A stretch of 64,000 bases of DNA from an uncultured Myxococcales bacterium (GTDB lineage Bacteria; Myxococcota_A; UBA9042; DTJE01): the NCBI GenBank assembly GCA_903847405.1, contig CAINDP010000137.1, positions 1 to 64,000 on the forward strand. The letters run 5' to 3'. The notes below the pieces were generated by a model that searched no databases, was not told the origin of the DNA, and worked only from the letters and a program-made list of their open reading frames with translations. This document shows, one piece after another, positions 55,146 to 63,685 of this stretch. A program made the position numbers and the translations under genes. The first letter of the stretch is position 1; each line of letters begins with the position of its first letter.

Positions 55146-56480
55146 TCAGACCACGCCCTGGTCCAGCATGGCGTTGGCGACGCGCAGGAAGCCGGCCACG
55201 TTGGCGCCCTTGACGTAGTTCACGAAGCCGTCGGGGCCCTTGCCGTATTCCACGCAGGCGTCGTGGATGCGCAGCATGATCTGGTGCAGGCGCTGGTCCA
55301 CTTCCTCGGCCGACCACCGCAGGCGCATGCTGTTCTGGCTCATTTCCAGGCCCGACGTCGCGACGCCGCCGGCGTTCGAGGCCTTGCCGGGCGCGAACAG
55401 GACCTTGGCGTCCAGGAGGACCCGGGTCGCTTCCAGCGTCGTGGGCATGTTGGCGCCTTCGGTCACGCAGGTGCAGCCGTTGGCCACCAGGGTCCGGGCG
55501 TCGTTTTCGTCCAGTTCGTTCTGGGTCGCGCAGGGCATCGCGACGTCGCACTTGACCTCCCACGGGCGCTTCCCGGGGAAGAACTTGACGCCGAACTTCG
55601 TGGCGTAGTCCTCGACGCGGTCGTTGTTCGACGCCCGCATTTCCAGCATGAAGTCGACCTTGTCGCCCTTGATGCCTTCCGGGTCGTAGACGTAGCCGTC
55701 GGGGCCCGACAGCGTGACGACGCGGCCGCCCAGCTGGTTGATCTTGATGACGGCGCCCCAGGCCACGTTGCCGAAGCCCGACACCGCGACGGTCTTGCCG
55801 GCGAAGGACTGGCCCTTCGTCTTCAGCATCGCTTCCGCGAAGTAGGTCGCGCCGAAGCCGGTCGCCTCGGGCCGCACCAGGCTGCCGCCCCATTCCAGGC
55901 CCTTGCCGGTCAGGACGCCGCTGAACTCGCGGGTGATCTTCTTGTACTGGCCGAACATGTAGCCGATCTCGCGGCCGCCCACGCCGATGTCGCCGGCGGG
56001 AACGTCCGTGTCGGGGCCGATGTACCGGAACAGTTCCGTCATGAACGACTGGCAGAACCGCATGATTTCGTTGTCGGAGCGGCCCTTCGCGTTGAAGTCC
56101 GACCCGCCCTTGCCGCCGCCCATGGGCAGCGTGGTCAGGCTGTTCTTGAAGATCTGCTCGAAGCCCAGGAACTTCAGGATCGACATGTTGACGGACGGGT
56201 GGAAGCGCAGGCCGCCCTTGTACGGGCCGAGGGCGCTGTTGAACTGGATCCGGTAGCCGCGGTTGACTTCGACTTCGCCGCGGTCGTTGACCCAGGCCAC
56301 CCGGAAGGTGTGCAGGGCTTCGGGCTCCACGATGCGGGCCAGGATGTTCGCCTTCTGGAAGCGCGGATTCGCCGCGTACACGTCCCAGACGGACTCGACC
56401 ACTTCCTGCACGGCCTGGAGGAACTCGGGCTGGGAAGGATTGCGGGCGGCGACAGAATCCAGGAATTCCTTCTGCGTCAT
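55146..56480 (-). CDS. gdhA: glutamate dehydrogenase (NADP-type)
   Basis: The 444-aa protein has the family hallmarks: YKGGLRFHPSVNMSILKFLGFEQ (shown as YKGGLRFHPSV), LPMGGGKGGSDF with the catalytic Lys, DVPAGDIGVGGREIGYM and the Rossmann segment TVAVSGFGNVAWGA. It interconverts glutamate with 2-oxoglutarate and ammonia. Length and motifs match hexameric GdhA. I chose ATG 56480 with GGAGG 8 nt upstream over a start 69 nt earlier. Confidence 0.96.
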   Translation of the reverse strand: MTQKEFLDSVAARNPSQPEFLQAVQEVVESVWDVYAANPRFQKANILARIVEPEALHTFRVAWVNDRGEVEVNRGYRIQFNSALGPYKGGLRFHPSVNMSILKFLGFEQIFKNSLTTLPMGGGKGGSDFNAKGRSDNEIMRFCQSFMTELFRYIGPDTDVPAGDIGVGGREIGYMFGQYKKITREFSGVLTGKGLEWGGSLVRPEATGFGATYFAEAMLKTKGQSFAGKTVAVSGFGNVAWGAVIKINQLGGRVVTLSGPDGYVYDPEGIKGDKVDFMLEMRASNNDRVEDYATKFGVKFFPGKRPWEVKCDVAMPCATQNELDENDARTLVANGCTCVTEGANMPTTLEATRVLLDAKVLFAPGKASNAGGVATSGLEMSQNSMRLRWSAEEVDQRLHQIMLRIHDACVEYGKGPDGFVNYVKGANVAGFLRVANAMLDQGVV

Positions 56481-56801
56481 GATCGGAACCTCCGACAACA
56501 GGTTGTACATGTGCCGGGGGGCAGGGCGGGATGGTGTCGCACGGGGCACGATCCGAGGCCGCCGGCCCAGCGAACCGAATCGGGTTCTTAGCCCCCCGCC
56601 TGGGGAAAGTCAAGGAAAGCGAGGCGGCGCAAGGGGTATCGGACCATCTGCGTCCGGTTAGATTCGTTCGCCTCTGCGCCGGGGGCATTCAGCGAGCCCG
56701 AGGCGACTCCGGCTGCGGCAAGAGATTGCATACGCAATCCCTCGCCTCCGCCTCCGTGCTCGGGCATGGTAAAACTGTCGGCGGCGAACCGGAGCCCGCC
56801 C
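56481..56801. other. 321-nt divergent control region between gdhA and the REC-PPDK_N gene
   Basis: It holds the gdhA leader on the minus strand and one copy of the 44-bp two-hairpin element (56696-56739). A GGAG for the downstream gene is at 56791-56794. I see no convincing -35/-10 pair for the plus-strand gene and no other gene. Confidence 0.6.
56696..56739 (+). repeat. 44-bp dispersed two-hairpin element, copy 2
   Basis: This copy matches 1180-1223 at 42 of 44 positions. Hairpin B is perfect here (GATTGC / GCAATC, loop ATAC, 56724-56739) while hairpin A has one mismatch, the opposite of copy 1. It ends 62 nt before the start at 56802. Confidence 0.8.
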
Positions 56802-59777
56802 ATGCAGATCGACGACCTGCTGTCCTCCTACAACCGCTTCCGCGCCCGGGAGGACGCGTCCTACGACCTCTTCCGCCACCGCATCAACGAAATCCTGCTG
56901 GTGTCGTCCTTCTACGACGCCTTCGTGTTCGAGCAGGACGGCGTGCTGTCCGAGATGCTGATCGGCCACTACGGCGAACTGAACCTGTCCTCGCCGCCCC
57001 GCGTGACCAACGCCACGACGGGCGCCGACGCCCTGCGCATGATGAAGTCGCGCCCCTTCGACATGGTCATCGTCACGATGCGGGTGGGCGAAACCACGCC
57101 CTTCGACCTGGCCGCCCGGATCCGCGAGGTGCGGCCCGGCGTGCCGATCCTGCTGCTGCTGTCGAATCCCCAGGACCTGCGCCTGGTCGAGGCCCGCCGC
57201 GACCGCATGAAGGACATCGACGACATCTTCCTGTGGTCGGGCGACAGCAGCGTGTTCCTGGCGATGATCAAGAGCGTCGAGGACCGCCTGAACCTGGCCG
57301 AGGACACGCGCAACGGCCTGGTCCGCGTCATCCTGGTCATCGAGGACTCGGTCCCGCACTACTCGACGTTCCTGCCGGTGCTGTACTCGGTCCTGGTGCG
57401 CCAGACCCAGCAACTGATCACGATGGAACTGACGGAGGCGAACCGCCGCCTGCGCATGCGGATGCGGCCCAAGGTCATCCTGGTCCACGACTTCGCGGCG
57501 GCCGAGCGCATCTACCGCGACTACCGGGAGTACCTGTCCTGCGTCGTCACGGACGTCGAGTTCGAGCGCGCGGGCCGCCTGGACGACGAGGCGGGCCTGC
57601 GCTTCGTCGAGCAGGTCCGCCAGGACAGCCGGACGCTGCCCGTGCTGCTGCAGTCCATGGATCCGGCGAACGCGTCGATGGCCTGGCGCCTGGGCGCGCG
57701 CTTCGTCCACAAGAAGTCGCCCCACCTGCGGGCCGAGCTGCGCGAGTTCGTGCTGACCGAGCTGGGCTTCGGCGACTTCGTGTTCCGCAGGGAGAACGGC
57801 GACGAGGTCGCGCACGCCTCGTCCATGCTGGACCTGATCCAGTTGCTGGCGACCGTCCCGGACGAGTCCATCGTGTACCACTCCCGGAACGATCACTTTT
57901 CGGGCTGGCTGGTGGCCCACGACGAGGTCGTGGCGGCGCGGCGCATCCGGCCGGTGCAGGTCACGGACTTCCCGGACACCGAAAGCCTGCGGCGCTTCCT
58001 GATCGACGCGTTCGTCGGCGTGCGCAAGGAAAAACTGGACGGCCGCATCGTGGACGCGGGCGCCTGGGAGGGTCTGAACCGGTCGCAGGTCGTGCGCCTG
58101 CGCGAAGGATCGATGGGCGGCAAGGGGCGCGGGCTGGCCTTCCTGAACAGCCTGCTGCACGCGCTGAACCTGCACAAACTGGTCCCCGGGGTGCACGTGA
58201 CGCTGCCCGTGACCGCCGTGGTCGGCACCGCCGAGTTCGACGAGTTCCTGGACCGGAACCATCTGCCGCCGGATCTGGCGGGCCGGACGGACGACGAGAT
58301 CCGCGCGGCCTTCCTGGCCGGGAGCCTGTCCGACGAACTGACCGATCGCCTGTGGCGGTTCGTCGAGCGGGTGCGGACGCCGCTGGCGGTCCGCTCGTCC
58401 AGCCTGCTGGAGGACTCCCAGGCGTGCCCGCTGGCCGGCGTCTACCACACGTTCATGATCCCGAACAACGGCGGGGGAACGTCCGAGCGGTTCGAGGACC
58501 TGGCAACCGCCATCAAGCTGGTCTTCGCGTCGGTCTTCGAGCGCGAGTCCCGGGCGTACCTCGAAACCGCGAACTACGGCATCGAGGACGAGAAGATGGC
58601 GGTCGTCATCCAGGAAATCGTCGGCCGCACGCACGGGCGGTACCACTATCCCGACATCTCGGGCGTCGCCCAGTCCTACAACTACTACCCGGCCGGTCCC
58701 GCGAAACCCCAGGACGGCGTGGCCGCGGTGGCCCTGGGGCTGGGAAAGGCCGTCATGGAGGGCCGGCGCGTGCTGCGGTTCTGCCCGCGGTACCCGGGCC
58801 ACGACCTGGTGGCGCCCGAGGACATGGTGCGCGGCTCCCAGCGCGACTTCTGGGCCATCGACCTGGAGTCGCCGGGAGGGGCCATCCGGGCGGGCGAGGA
58901 GGGGACCCTGGCGCGCCTGGACCTGGCCGCGGCCGAACAGCACGGCACACTGGCGGCGGTGGCGTCGGTGTGGGACCGGGAAAACGACCGGCTGGTGGAC
59001 GACCTGTCCGTCGCGGGCCCCCGGGTCGTGACCTTCGCCAACGTATTGAAATACAACCAGTTCCCGATGGCGCCGCTGCTGGAGCGCCTGCTGGCCCTGG
59101 GCGAGCGGGCCCTGGGCATGCCGGTCGAGGTGGAGTTCGCCGCGCTGGTCGGCCGCGGGGAGGGGCGCGACGAGGGGCCCTCCTTCTTCCCCCTGCAGAT
59201 CCGGCCGCTGAACGTGGACCTCAGCGACGTCGAGGTCCCGGCCGATCCTCCGGCGAAGGGCGGCGACGTCCTGCTGTACACCGACGAGGCCCTGGGAAAC
59301 GGCACCGTGGAGGGGGTTTCGGACATCGTGTTCGTGGTGGCGGAAACGTTCAAGGCCACCGAAACGATCGCCATCCGGGACGAGGTCGCGGCCATCAACC
59401 GCAAACTGCGGGACGAGGGGCGGCCCTACATCCTGATCGGGCCGGGCCGCTGGGGCTCCCGGGACCGGTTCCTGGGCATCCCGGTCGCCTGGTCGGACAT
59501 CAGCAGCGCCCGGGTCATCATCGAGGTGGACCTGCCCGACTTCCAGGTGGAGTCGTCCCAGGGCAGCCACTTCTTCCACAACCTGATCGCCCGGCAGGTG
59601 GGCTACCTGAAGGTGCGCAACGACAGCCCGACGTCCTGGATGGACTGGGAGCACCTGGCGAAGAAGCAGGTGGTCGAGCGCACGGCCCACTGCATCCATG
59701 CCCGGGCGGCGGGGCCCTGCGTGGTGCGGATGGACGGCAAGAACGGCCGGGCGGAAATCCGGAAGTGCGGGGCCTAG
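56802..59777 (+). CDS. REC-REC-PPDK_N protein: receiver domains fused to PEP/pyruvate-binding (ATP-grasp) domain
   Basis: The 991-aa product begins with two receiver-like domains. The first (about 30-165) is degenerate, with Thr where the phospho-acceptor Asp should be (FDMVIVTM). The second (175-320) keeps acidic VIEDS, Asp251 in CVVTDVEF and Lys304 in FVHKKS. A middle segment (YHSRNDHFSGWL) follows, and then the PPDK N-terminal domain from about 430 (SMGGKGRGLAFL, PLAVRSSSLLEDS, NYGIEDEKMAVV). The phospho-His swivel domain and C-terminal PEP barrel of PPS/PPDK are absent. It may phosphorylate a target under two-component control; this is inference. I chose ATG 56802 (GGAG 7 nt upstream) over ATG 56766. 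Confidence 0.85.
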   Translation: MQIDDLLSSYNRFRAREDASYDLFRHRINEILLVSSFYDAFVFEQDGVLSEMLIGHYGELNLSSPPRVTNATTGADALRMMKSRPFDMVIVTMRVGETTPFDLAARIREVRPGVPILLLLSNPQDLRLVEARRDRMKDIDDIFLWSGDSSVFLAMIKSVEDRLNLAEDTRNGLVRVILVIEDSVPHYSTFLPVLYSVLVRQTQQLITMELTEANRRLRMRMRPKVILVHDFAAAERIYRDYREYLSCVVTDVEFERAGRLDDEAGLRFVEQVRQDSRTLPVLLQSMDPANASMAWRLGARFVHKKSPHLRAELREFVLTELGFGDFVFRRENGDEVAHASSMLDLIQLLATVPDESIVYHSRNDHFSGWLVAHDEVVAARRIRPVQVTDFPDTESLRRFLIDAFVGVRKEKLDGRIVDAGAWEGLNRSQVVRLREGSMGGKGRGLAFLNSLLHALNLHKLVPGVHVTLPVTAVVGTAEFDEFLDRNHLPPDLAGRTDDEIRAAFLAGSLSDELTDRLWRFVERVRTPLAVRSSSLLEDSQACPLAGVYHTFMIPNNGGGTSERFEDLATAIKLVFASVFERESRAYLETANYGIEDEKMAVVIQEIVGRTHGRYHYPDISGVAQSYNYYPAGPAKPQDGVAAVALGLGKAVMEGRRVLRFCPRYPGHDLVAPEDMVRGSQRDFWAIDLESPGGAIRAGEEGTLARLDLAAAEQHGTLAAVASVWDRENDRLVDDLSVAGPRVVTFANVLKYNQFPMAPLLERLLALGERALGMPVEVEFAALVGRGEGRDEGPSFFPLQIRPLNVDLSDVEVPADPPAKGGDVLLYTDEALGNGTVEGVSDIVFVVAETFKATETIAIRDEVAAINRKLRDEGRPYILIGPGRWGSRDRFLGIPVAWSDISSARVIIEVDLPDFQVESSQGSHFFHNLIARQVGYLKVRNDSPTSWMDWEHLAKKQVVERTAHCIHARAAGPCVVRMDGKNGRAEIRKCGA

Positions 59778-59807
59778 GGCGCGGCGCGGGGTTTCAGGCG
59801 GCGGGAA

Positions 59808-60509
59808 CTAGAAGCACAGGTCGGCGACGACCCCGACGACGTTCCCGACGTCCAGTTTCTCACCGGCGATGATGGGCTGCAGGATGCCGTACACGCCGGT
59901 GACGTTTTCGATCGTGCAGACGAAGTTGTCCACGCACGCCTCCAGCATCGGCGCGCCCATCGACTGGATCAGTTGAACGTTCGGATCGGAACTGTTCGCC
60001 TCGTCCAGCGTCTGGCAGCCCGACTTCAGCGTCCCGTGCTGGCCCACCAGGAAGTCCGTGCAGGTCTGCATCCAGTTGGCCGGGATGAGGTGCAGGACGT
60101 CGCACTTCGTCAGCGCCTTCGCGCAGATGTTTTCCATCACGTACACGCAGGCACGGACGGTGTCGCTGCTCCACTCCTCGCCCGGGTCCGTGGGGCCCAG
60201 GTCCGGCGGGCCGGGATCGACGGGGCCCGGGTCGGGCGGGCCGGGATCCTCGGGGCCCGGATCCGGCGGGCCGGGATCGACGGGGCCCAGGTCGGGCGGG
60301 CCGGGATCCTGGGGTCCAAGGTCCGGGGCGCCCGGGTCGGCGGGGATGCGATCGGCGTCCAGCACGTCGTCCGTTGCGGGCACATCCGCGGCGGGCAGAT
60401 CGCCGGTGGCCACGGCGTCCGGCACGTCCGCGACCGACGCCGTCTTGCTGCAGCCGACGCAGGCCGCCATTCCGACCAGAACCGCCAGGACCCAGACCGA
60501 ACGCTTCAT
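59808..60509 (-). CDS. small lipoprotein with DPGPPDxGP repeat linker
   Basis: The 233-aa product has a lipoprotein signal ending MAACVGC. A linker made of five 10-aa units (DPGPPDLGPV type) follows. The ~110-residue C-terminal domain has paired Cys (VRACVYVMENICAKALTKC, CVDNFVCTIENVTG). The globular domain is unrecognised. GGAGG lies upstream of the ATG. The gene is divergent from the 5'-nucleotidase gene. Confidence 0.8.
   Translation of the reverse strand: MKRSVWVLAVLVGMAACVGCSKTASVADVPDAVATGDLPAADVPATDDVLDADRIPADPGAPDLGPQDPGPPDLGPVDPGPPDPGPEDPGPPDPGPVDPGPPDLGPTDPGEEWSSDTVRACVYVMENICAKALTKCDVLHLIPANWMQTCTDFLVGQHGTLKSGCQTLDEANSSDPNVQLIQSMGAPMLEACVDNFVCTIENVTGVYGILQPIIAGEKLDVGNVVGVVADLCF
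60181..60336 (-). repeat. 30-bp tandem repeat encoding the DPGPPDxGP linker
   Basis: CCGGGATCSW blocks recur at 60211, 60241, 60271 and 60301, exactly 30 nt apart, with partial units at both ends. Each unit encodes ten residues, so changes in copy number would keep the frame. Confidence 0.9.
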
Positions 60510-60616
60510 GGGGCATCCCCTCCGGACTCGCGGCAATCATACACGGACGTGTAGCCGGAGTCAGTCAAGTTGACGCGTTCCAGGGACGCCGCGCTTCGCC
60601 CCCCCCGGGTTGGAGG

Positions 60617-60644
60617 TTGACTTTCTGCACGCTCCTTCTAGGCT
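60617..60644 (+). promoter_or_regulatory. candidate sigma-70 promoter of the 5'-nucleotidase gene
   Basis: TTGACT (60617-60622) is followed after 16 nt by TAGGCT (60639-60644), 60 nt before the start. Confidence 0.5.
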
Positions 60645-60703
60645 CGGCATCAGAACGAAACAAATGCCGCGACCGGAACACCGGCCGGTGCAGGAGGATC
60701 ATG

Positions 60704-62683
60704 ATGCGCGCCCCCACGTTCGTCCCGACCCGGATTCTCGTGATGATCGCGGCCCTCGGTCTGGCGGCGGCCTGTTCCGAAGGGAACGGCGGGACGGCGC
60801 AGGACACGATCGACGAAGGGACGGCCGACGCTACCGACCCCGGCACGCCCGACACGACGACGCCGGACACGGCGGACACGCCGCCGATCCCCGTGGACTG
60901 GGACGCCTTCTTCGCGCCGACCGCCTGGGTCGACGACGGCAAGACGCGGGTCGTGATCCTGCACACCAACGACCTCCACTCGCACCTCGGCGGGCTGGGT
61001 CCCCAGGCGGACTTCACGCCGGGCTCGATCGGCGACGACGCCACCATCGGCGGCTTTGCGCGGATCGCGGCGATGATCGAGCGCGTCCGCCGCGACGTGC
61101 GCCCCGGCGCCGACATGCTGGCCCTGGACGCAGGCGACTTCACGTTCGGTTCGGCGTTTTCCTACCTGTCGCGGACGGAAGGCATCGAACTGAAGATCCT
61201 GGCCGCCATGGGTTACGCCGGAGCGACGCTGGGCAACCACGAAATGGACTGGACGCCGAACGGGGCGGCTGCCGTCGTGTCGGCGGGCCTGCCCCAGGAC
61301 GCGTCCATGAAGGTCCTGGCGTCGAACCTGGTGTTCCCGGACGGGGACGCCGAGGCGGCGGACCTGGCGGCGCTGATGGGCAAGCAGGTCCAGCCGTACC
61401 GGGTCGTCACGCTGACCAACGGCGTGAAGGTGGGGCTGTTCGGGCTGCTGGGGACCGGGGCGATCAAGCTGTCCCCCCACGCGGCGCCCGTCACCGTGCG
61501 GGATCCGAACGAGGCCGCGGCCGAGGTCGTGAACGTCCTGCGGACCACCGAAATGGTCGATCTCGTCGTCTGCCTGTCCCACATGGGCGTCGCGGAAAAC
61601 GATGTCACCGGCGAGGACGAGAAGCTGGCCGCCGCGGTCACCGGCATCGACGTCATCGTCAGCGGCCACACGCACACGCTGATGACCGAGCCCCTGAAGG
61701 TCGGCAACACGCTGATCGTGCAGGCGGGCCAGTACGGCGAGCACCTGGGCAAACTGGTCCTGGTCCGTGACGGCACGACGTTCGGCCTGGAATCCTGGGC
61801 GGCGCAGACGGTCGACGACACCACGCCCGGGCTGCCCGAGATCACCGCCCTGGTGACGGACGCGGCGGGCCGCATGGGCGACACGATGCTGAAGGGCACC
61901 GGCCGCGGCTACGACACGGCCGTGGCCACGACCGGCTTCGACCTGCTGCCGGCCGAGTTCGCCGAAACCAACCTGGGCGACTTCGTGGCCGACGCGGTGC
62001 GGTGGACCACGACGCAGTATTCGGCGGCGGACCCCATCGAGGTGGTGTTCGAGGCGAACGGCGTCATCCGGGACGGCCTGCGGAAGGGCCGGACGGGCGA
62101 ACTGCGCGTGGGCGACCTGGTGCAGGTGCTGCCGCTGGGCATCGGCCCCGACGGCGAGATGGGCTACCCGATGCTGGCGTTCTACCTGACGGCGGCCGAG
62201 GTCCGGACGGCGCTGGAAGTCATCGCGGGCCTGGCCCCGATCGTCGCGGACAGTTTCTACCTGCAGGTGTCGGGCCTGCGCTTCGAGTTCGACCCGAACG
62301 CCGACCTGCTGTTCATGGTGGACAACGTCTGGCTGGGCGACGAGGTGAACGGCTTCGACACCACGCCGCTGGACACCAGCGAAACGAACCCGCGCCTGAT
62401 CCGCGTCGCGACGAACATGTACATCGCGCAGATGCTGGGCGTGCTGCAGGACTACACCGGCGGCCTGGTCGTCATCCAGATGAAGGACAAGGACGGCAAC
62501 GCCATCACCGACCTGGAACAGGCCATCCTGGACATCGACCCGGCGAAGGCGGGCGTGCAGGAACTGAAGCTGTGGCGGACGCTGATCGAGTACGCCGCCT
62601 CCTTCCCGAAGGACGCCGGCACCGGCCTGCCCGCCATCCCCGCCCGCTACGCGGCCTCCCAGGACCGCGCGCACCGCAAGTAG
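60704..62683 (+). CDS. 5'-nucleotidase/UshA-type metallophosphatase lipoprotein
   Basis: The 659-aa product has a lipoprotein signal (LGLAAAC, Cys24) and a Thr/Asp-rich linker. The calcineurin-like phosphatase domain carries ILHTNDLHSH, ALDAGDFTFGSAF, TLGNHEMDW, CLSHMGV and VSGHTHT. A C-terminal 5'-nucleotidase substrate domain follows (NLGDFVADAVRW, FEANGVIRDGL, GYPMLAFYLTAAEVRTALE). It should hydrolyse nucleotides or nucleotide sugars in the periplasm. AGGAGG lies 6 nt before ATG 60704 and 3 nt before the adjacent ATG 60701. Confidence 0.93.
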   Translation: MRAPTFVPTRILVMIAALGLAAACSEGNGGTAQDTIDEGTADATDPGTPDTTTPDTADTPPIPVDWDAFFAPTAWVDDGKTRVVILHTNDLHSHLGGLGPQADFTPGSIGDDATIGGFARIAAMIERVRRDVRPGADMLALDAGDFTFGSAFSYLSRTEGIELKILAAMGYAGATLGNHEMDWTPNGAAAVVSAGLPQDASMKVLASNLVFPDGDAEAADLAALMGKQVQPYRVVTLTNGVKVGLFGLLGTGAIKLSPHAAPVTVRDPNEAAAEVVNVLRTTEMVDLVVCLSHMGVAENDVTGEDEKLAAAVTGIDVIVSGHTHTLMTEPLKVGNTLIVQAGQYGEHLGKLVLVRDGTTFGLESWAAQTVDDTTPGLPEITALVTDAAGRMGDTMLKGTGRGYDTAVATTGFDLLPAEFAETNLGDFVADAVRWTTTQYSAADPIEVVFEANGVIRDGLRKGRTGELRVGDLVQVLPLGIGPDGEMGYPMLAFYLTAAEVRTALEVIAGLAPIVADSFYLQVSGLRFEFDPNADLLFMVDNVWLGDEVNGFDTTPLDTSETNPRLIRVATNMYIAQMLGVLQDYTGGLVVIQMKDKDGNAITDLEQAILDIDPAKAGVQELKLWRTLIEYAASFPKDAGTGLPAIPARYAASQDRAHRK

Positions 62684-62692
62684 GCCCGCCCG

Positions 62693-62717
62693 AAAAAATG
62701 GGGACAGACACCGATTT
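62693..62717. mobile_element. possible remnant of a REP/RAYT-associated element
   Basis: An A-run and TGGGGACAGACACCGATTT lie 9 nt after the 5'-nucleotidase stop. I recall this string as a recurring flank of Y1 (REP-associated) transposases in diverse genomes, but no transposase or second copy is in the window, so this rests on memory. The AT-rich island stands out from the surroundings. Confidence 0.4.
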
Positions 62718-62728
62718 CCTGCGGGTCG

Positions 62729-63502
62729 CTAGCCCTGCGGCAACCCCGACCACTTGAACAGGACGATGGGCGCCCCGAAGGGATCGGCGAGGACGGACAT
62801 CCGGCCCATTGCCGCGAGGTCCGTCGGCCCGACACGCACGGTGGCGGCGTTCGTTGCGCCGATCTGCGTGGCCTTGTCCACGTCCCCGACCACCACGAAG
62901 CACAACCACTCCGACGTGCCGGAACCGGCCGGCGAGCGAACGATGCCGGCGGTTTCCCGATCGCCGCGGTTGCACCGCAGGTACGGACCCAGGGGGCCCG
63001 CCTGCTCGGTGATGCTCCACCCGAACAGTTCGGCGTAGAAGGGCGCGACCGCCTTGGGGTCCGGCGTCTGCAACTGGTACCAGCAGAATTCGCCGACCTG
63101 CGGCATGGCGTCCGACTCGGGCGCGGGCGGCCGCGAGCTCTTGAAGGGGGCGATGGTGGCGCCCGCGGGATCCGCGATGATCGCGAAGCGGCCGATTCCC
63201 GGAATGTCGGTCGGCGGCGTGACCACCTTGCCCCGCATGTGCAGGGCCAGTCCGCAGGCCCGATCGACGTCCGGGACCTCCACGTACGACAGCCACCGGC
63301 TGGTGGTCTGCGCCCGGGGGTTTGACGGATAGAGGCCGGCCACCGTTCGGTCGCCGGCCTTCGCCACCTTGTAGATGCCACCTCCCTCGGTCGGCATGTC
63401 CTCGTAGGACCAGTCGAACAGGCGCCCGTAGAAATCCAGCGCGCGGGACAGGTTCGGCACGGCGTACTCGCTCCAGCAGAAACGACCGTTCTGGGACGGC
63501 AT
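62729..63502 (-). CDS. VOC-family protein with two glyoxalase-like domains
   Basis: The 257-aa product has two VOC half-barrels: RFCWSEYAVPNLSRALDFYG and EFCWYQLQTPDPKAVAPFY, each followed by a metal-type block ending in DPAGATIAPFK or DPFGAPIVLFK. Members act on small molecules or sequester antibiotics; no substrate is evident. AGGAGGT lies 5-6 nt before the ATG. It is convergent with the 5'-nucleotidase. Confidence 0.9.
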   Translation of the reverse strand: MPSQNGRFCWSEYAVPNLSRALDFYGRLFDWSYEDMPTEGGGIYKVAKAGDRTVAGLYPSNPRAQTTSRWLSYVEVPDVDRACGLALHMRGKVVTPPTDIPGIGRFAIIADPAGATIAPFKSSRPPAPESDAMPQVGEFCWYQLQTPDPKAVAPFYAELFGWSITEQAGPLGPYLRCNRGDRETAGIVRSPAGSGTSEWLCFVVVGDVDKATQIGATNAATVRVGPTDLAAMGRMSVLADPFGAPIVLFKWSGLPQG

Positions 63503-63685
63503 GGGACACCTCCTATTGCGAACAGTTCTCAGTTTACGACCGGCGCCGAAGGTGTCCAGCAAGGGACCCGCGGAGGGCCAATCCCAGGGCCTTCAAACGG
63601 GGATCAGCGGTCGCATCCGGTGTCCCCGGATTTCACCCGGATTCGCGATTTGACGGCTTGCGGCGGCCCGTCGTACCCTTCGGCC

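Noticed and set aside
56481-56801. Extra small gene in the gdhA-PPDK_N gap
   Set aside because: No frame with a ribosome-binding site and sensible codons is present; the hairpin element accounts for the notable structure.
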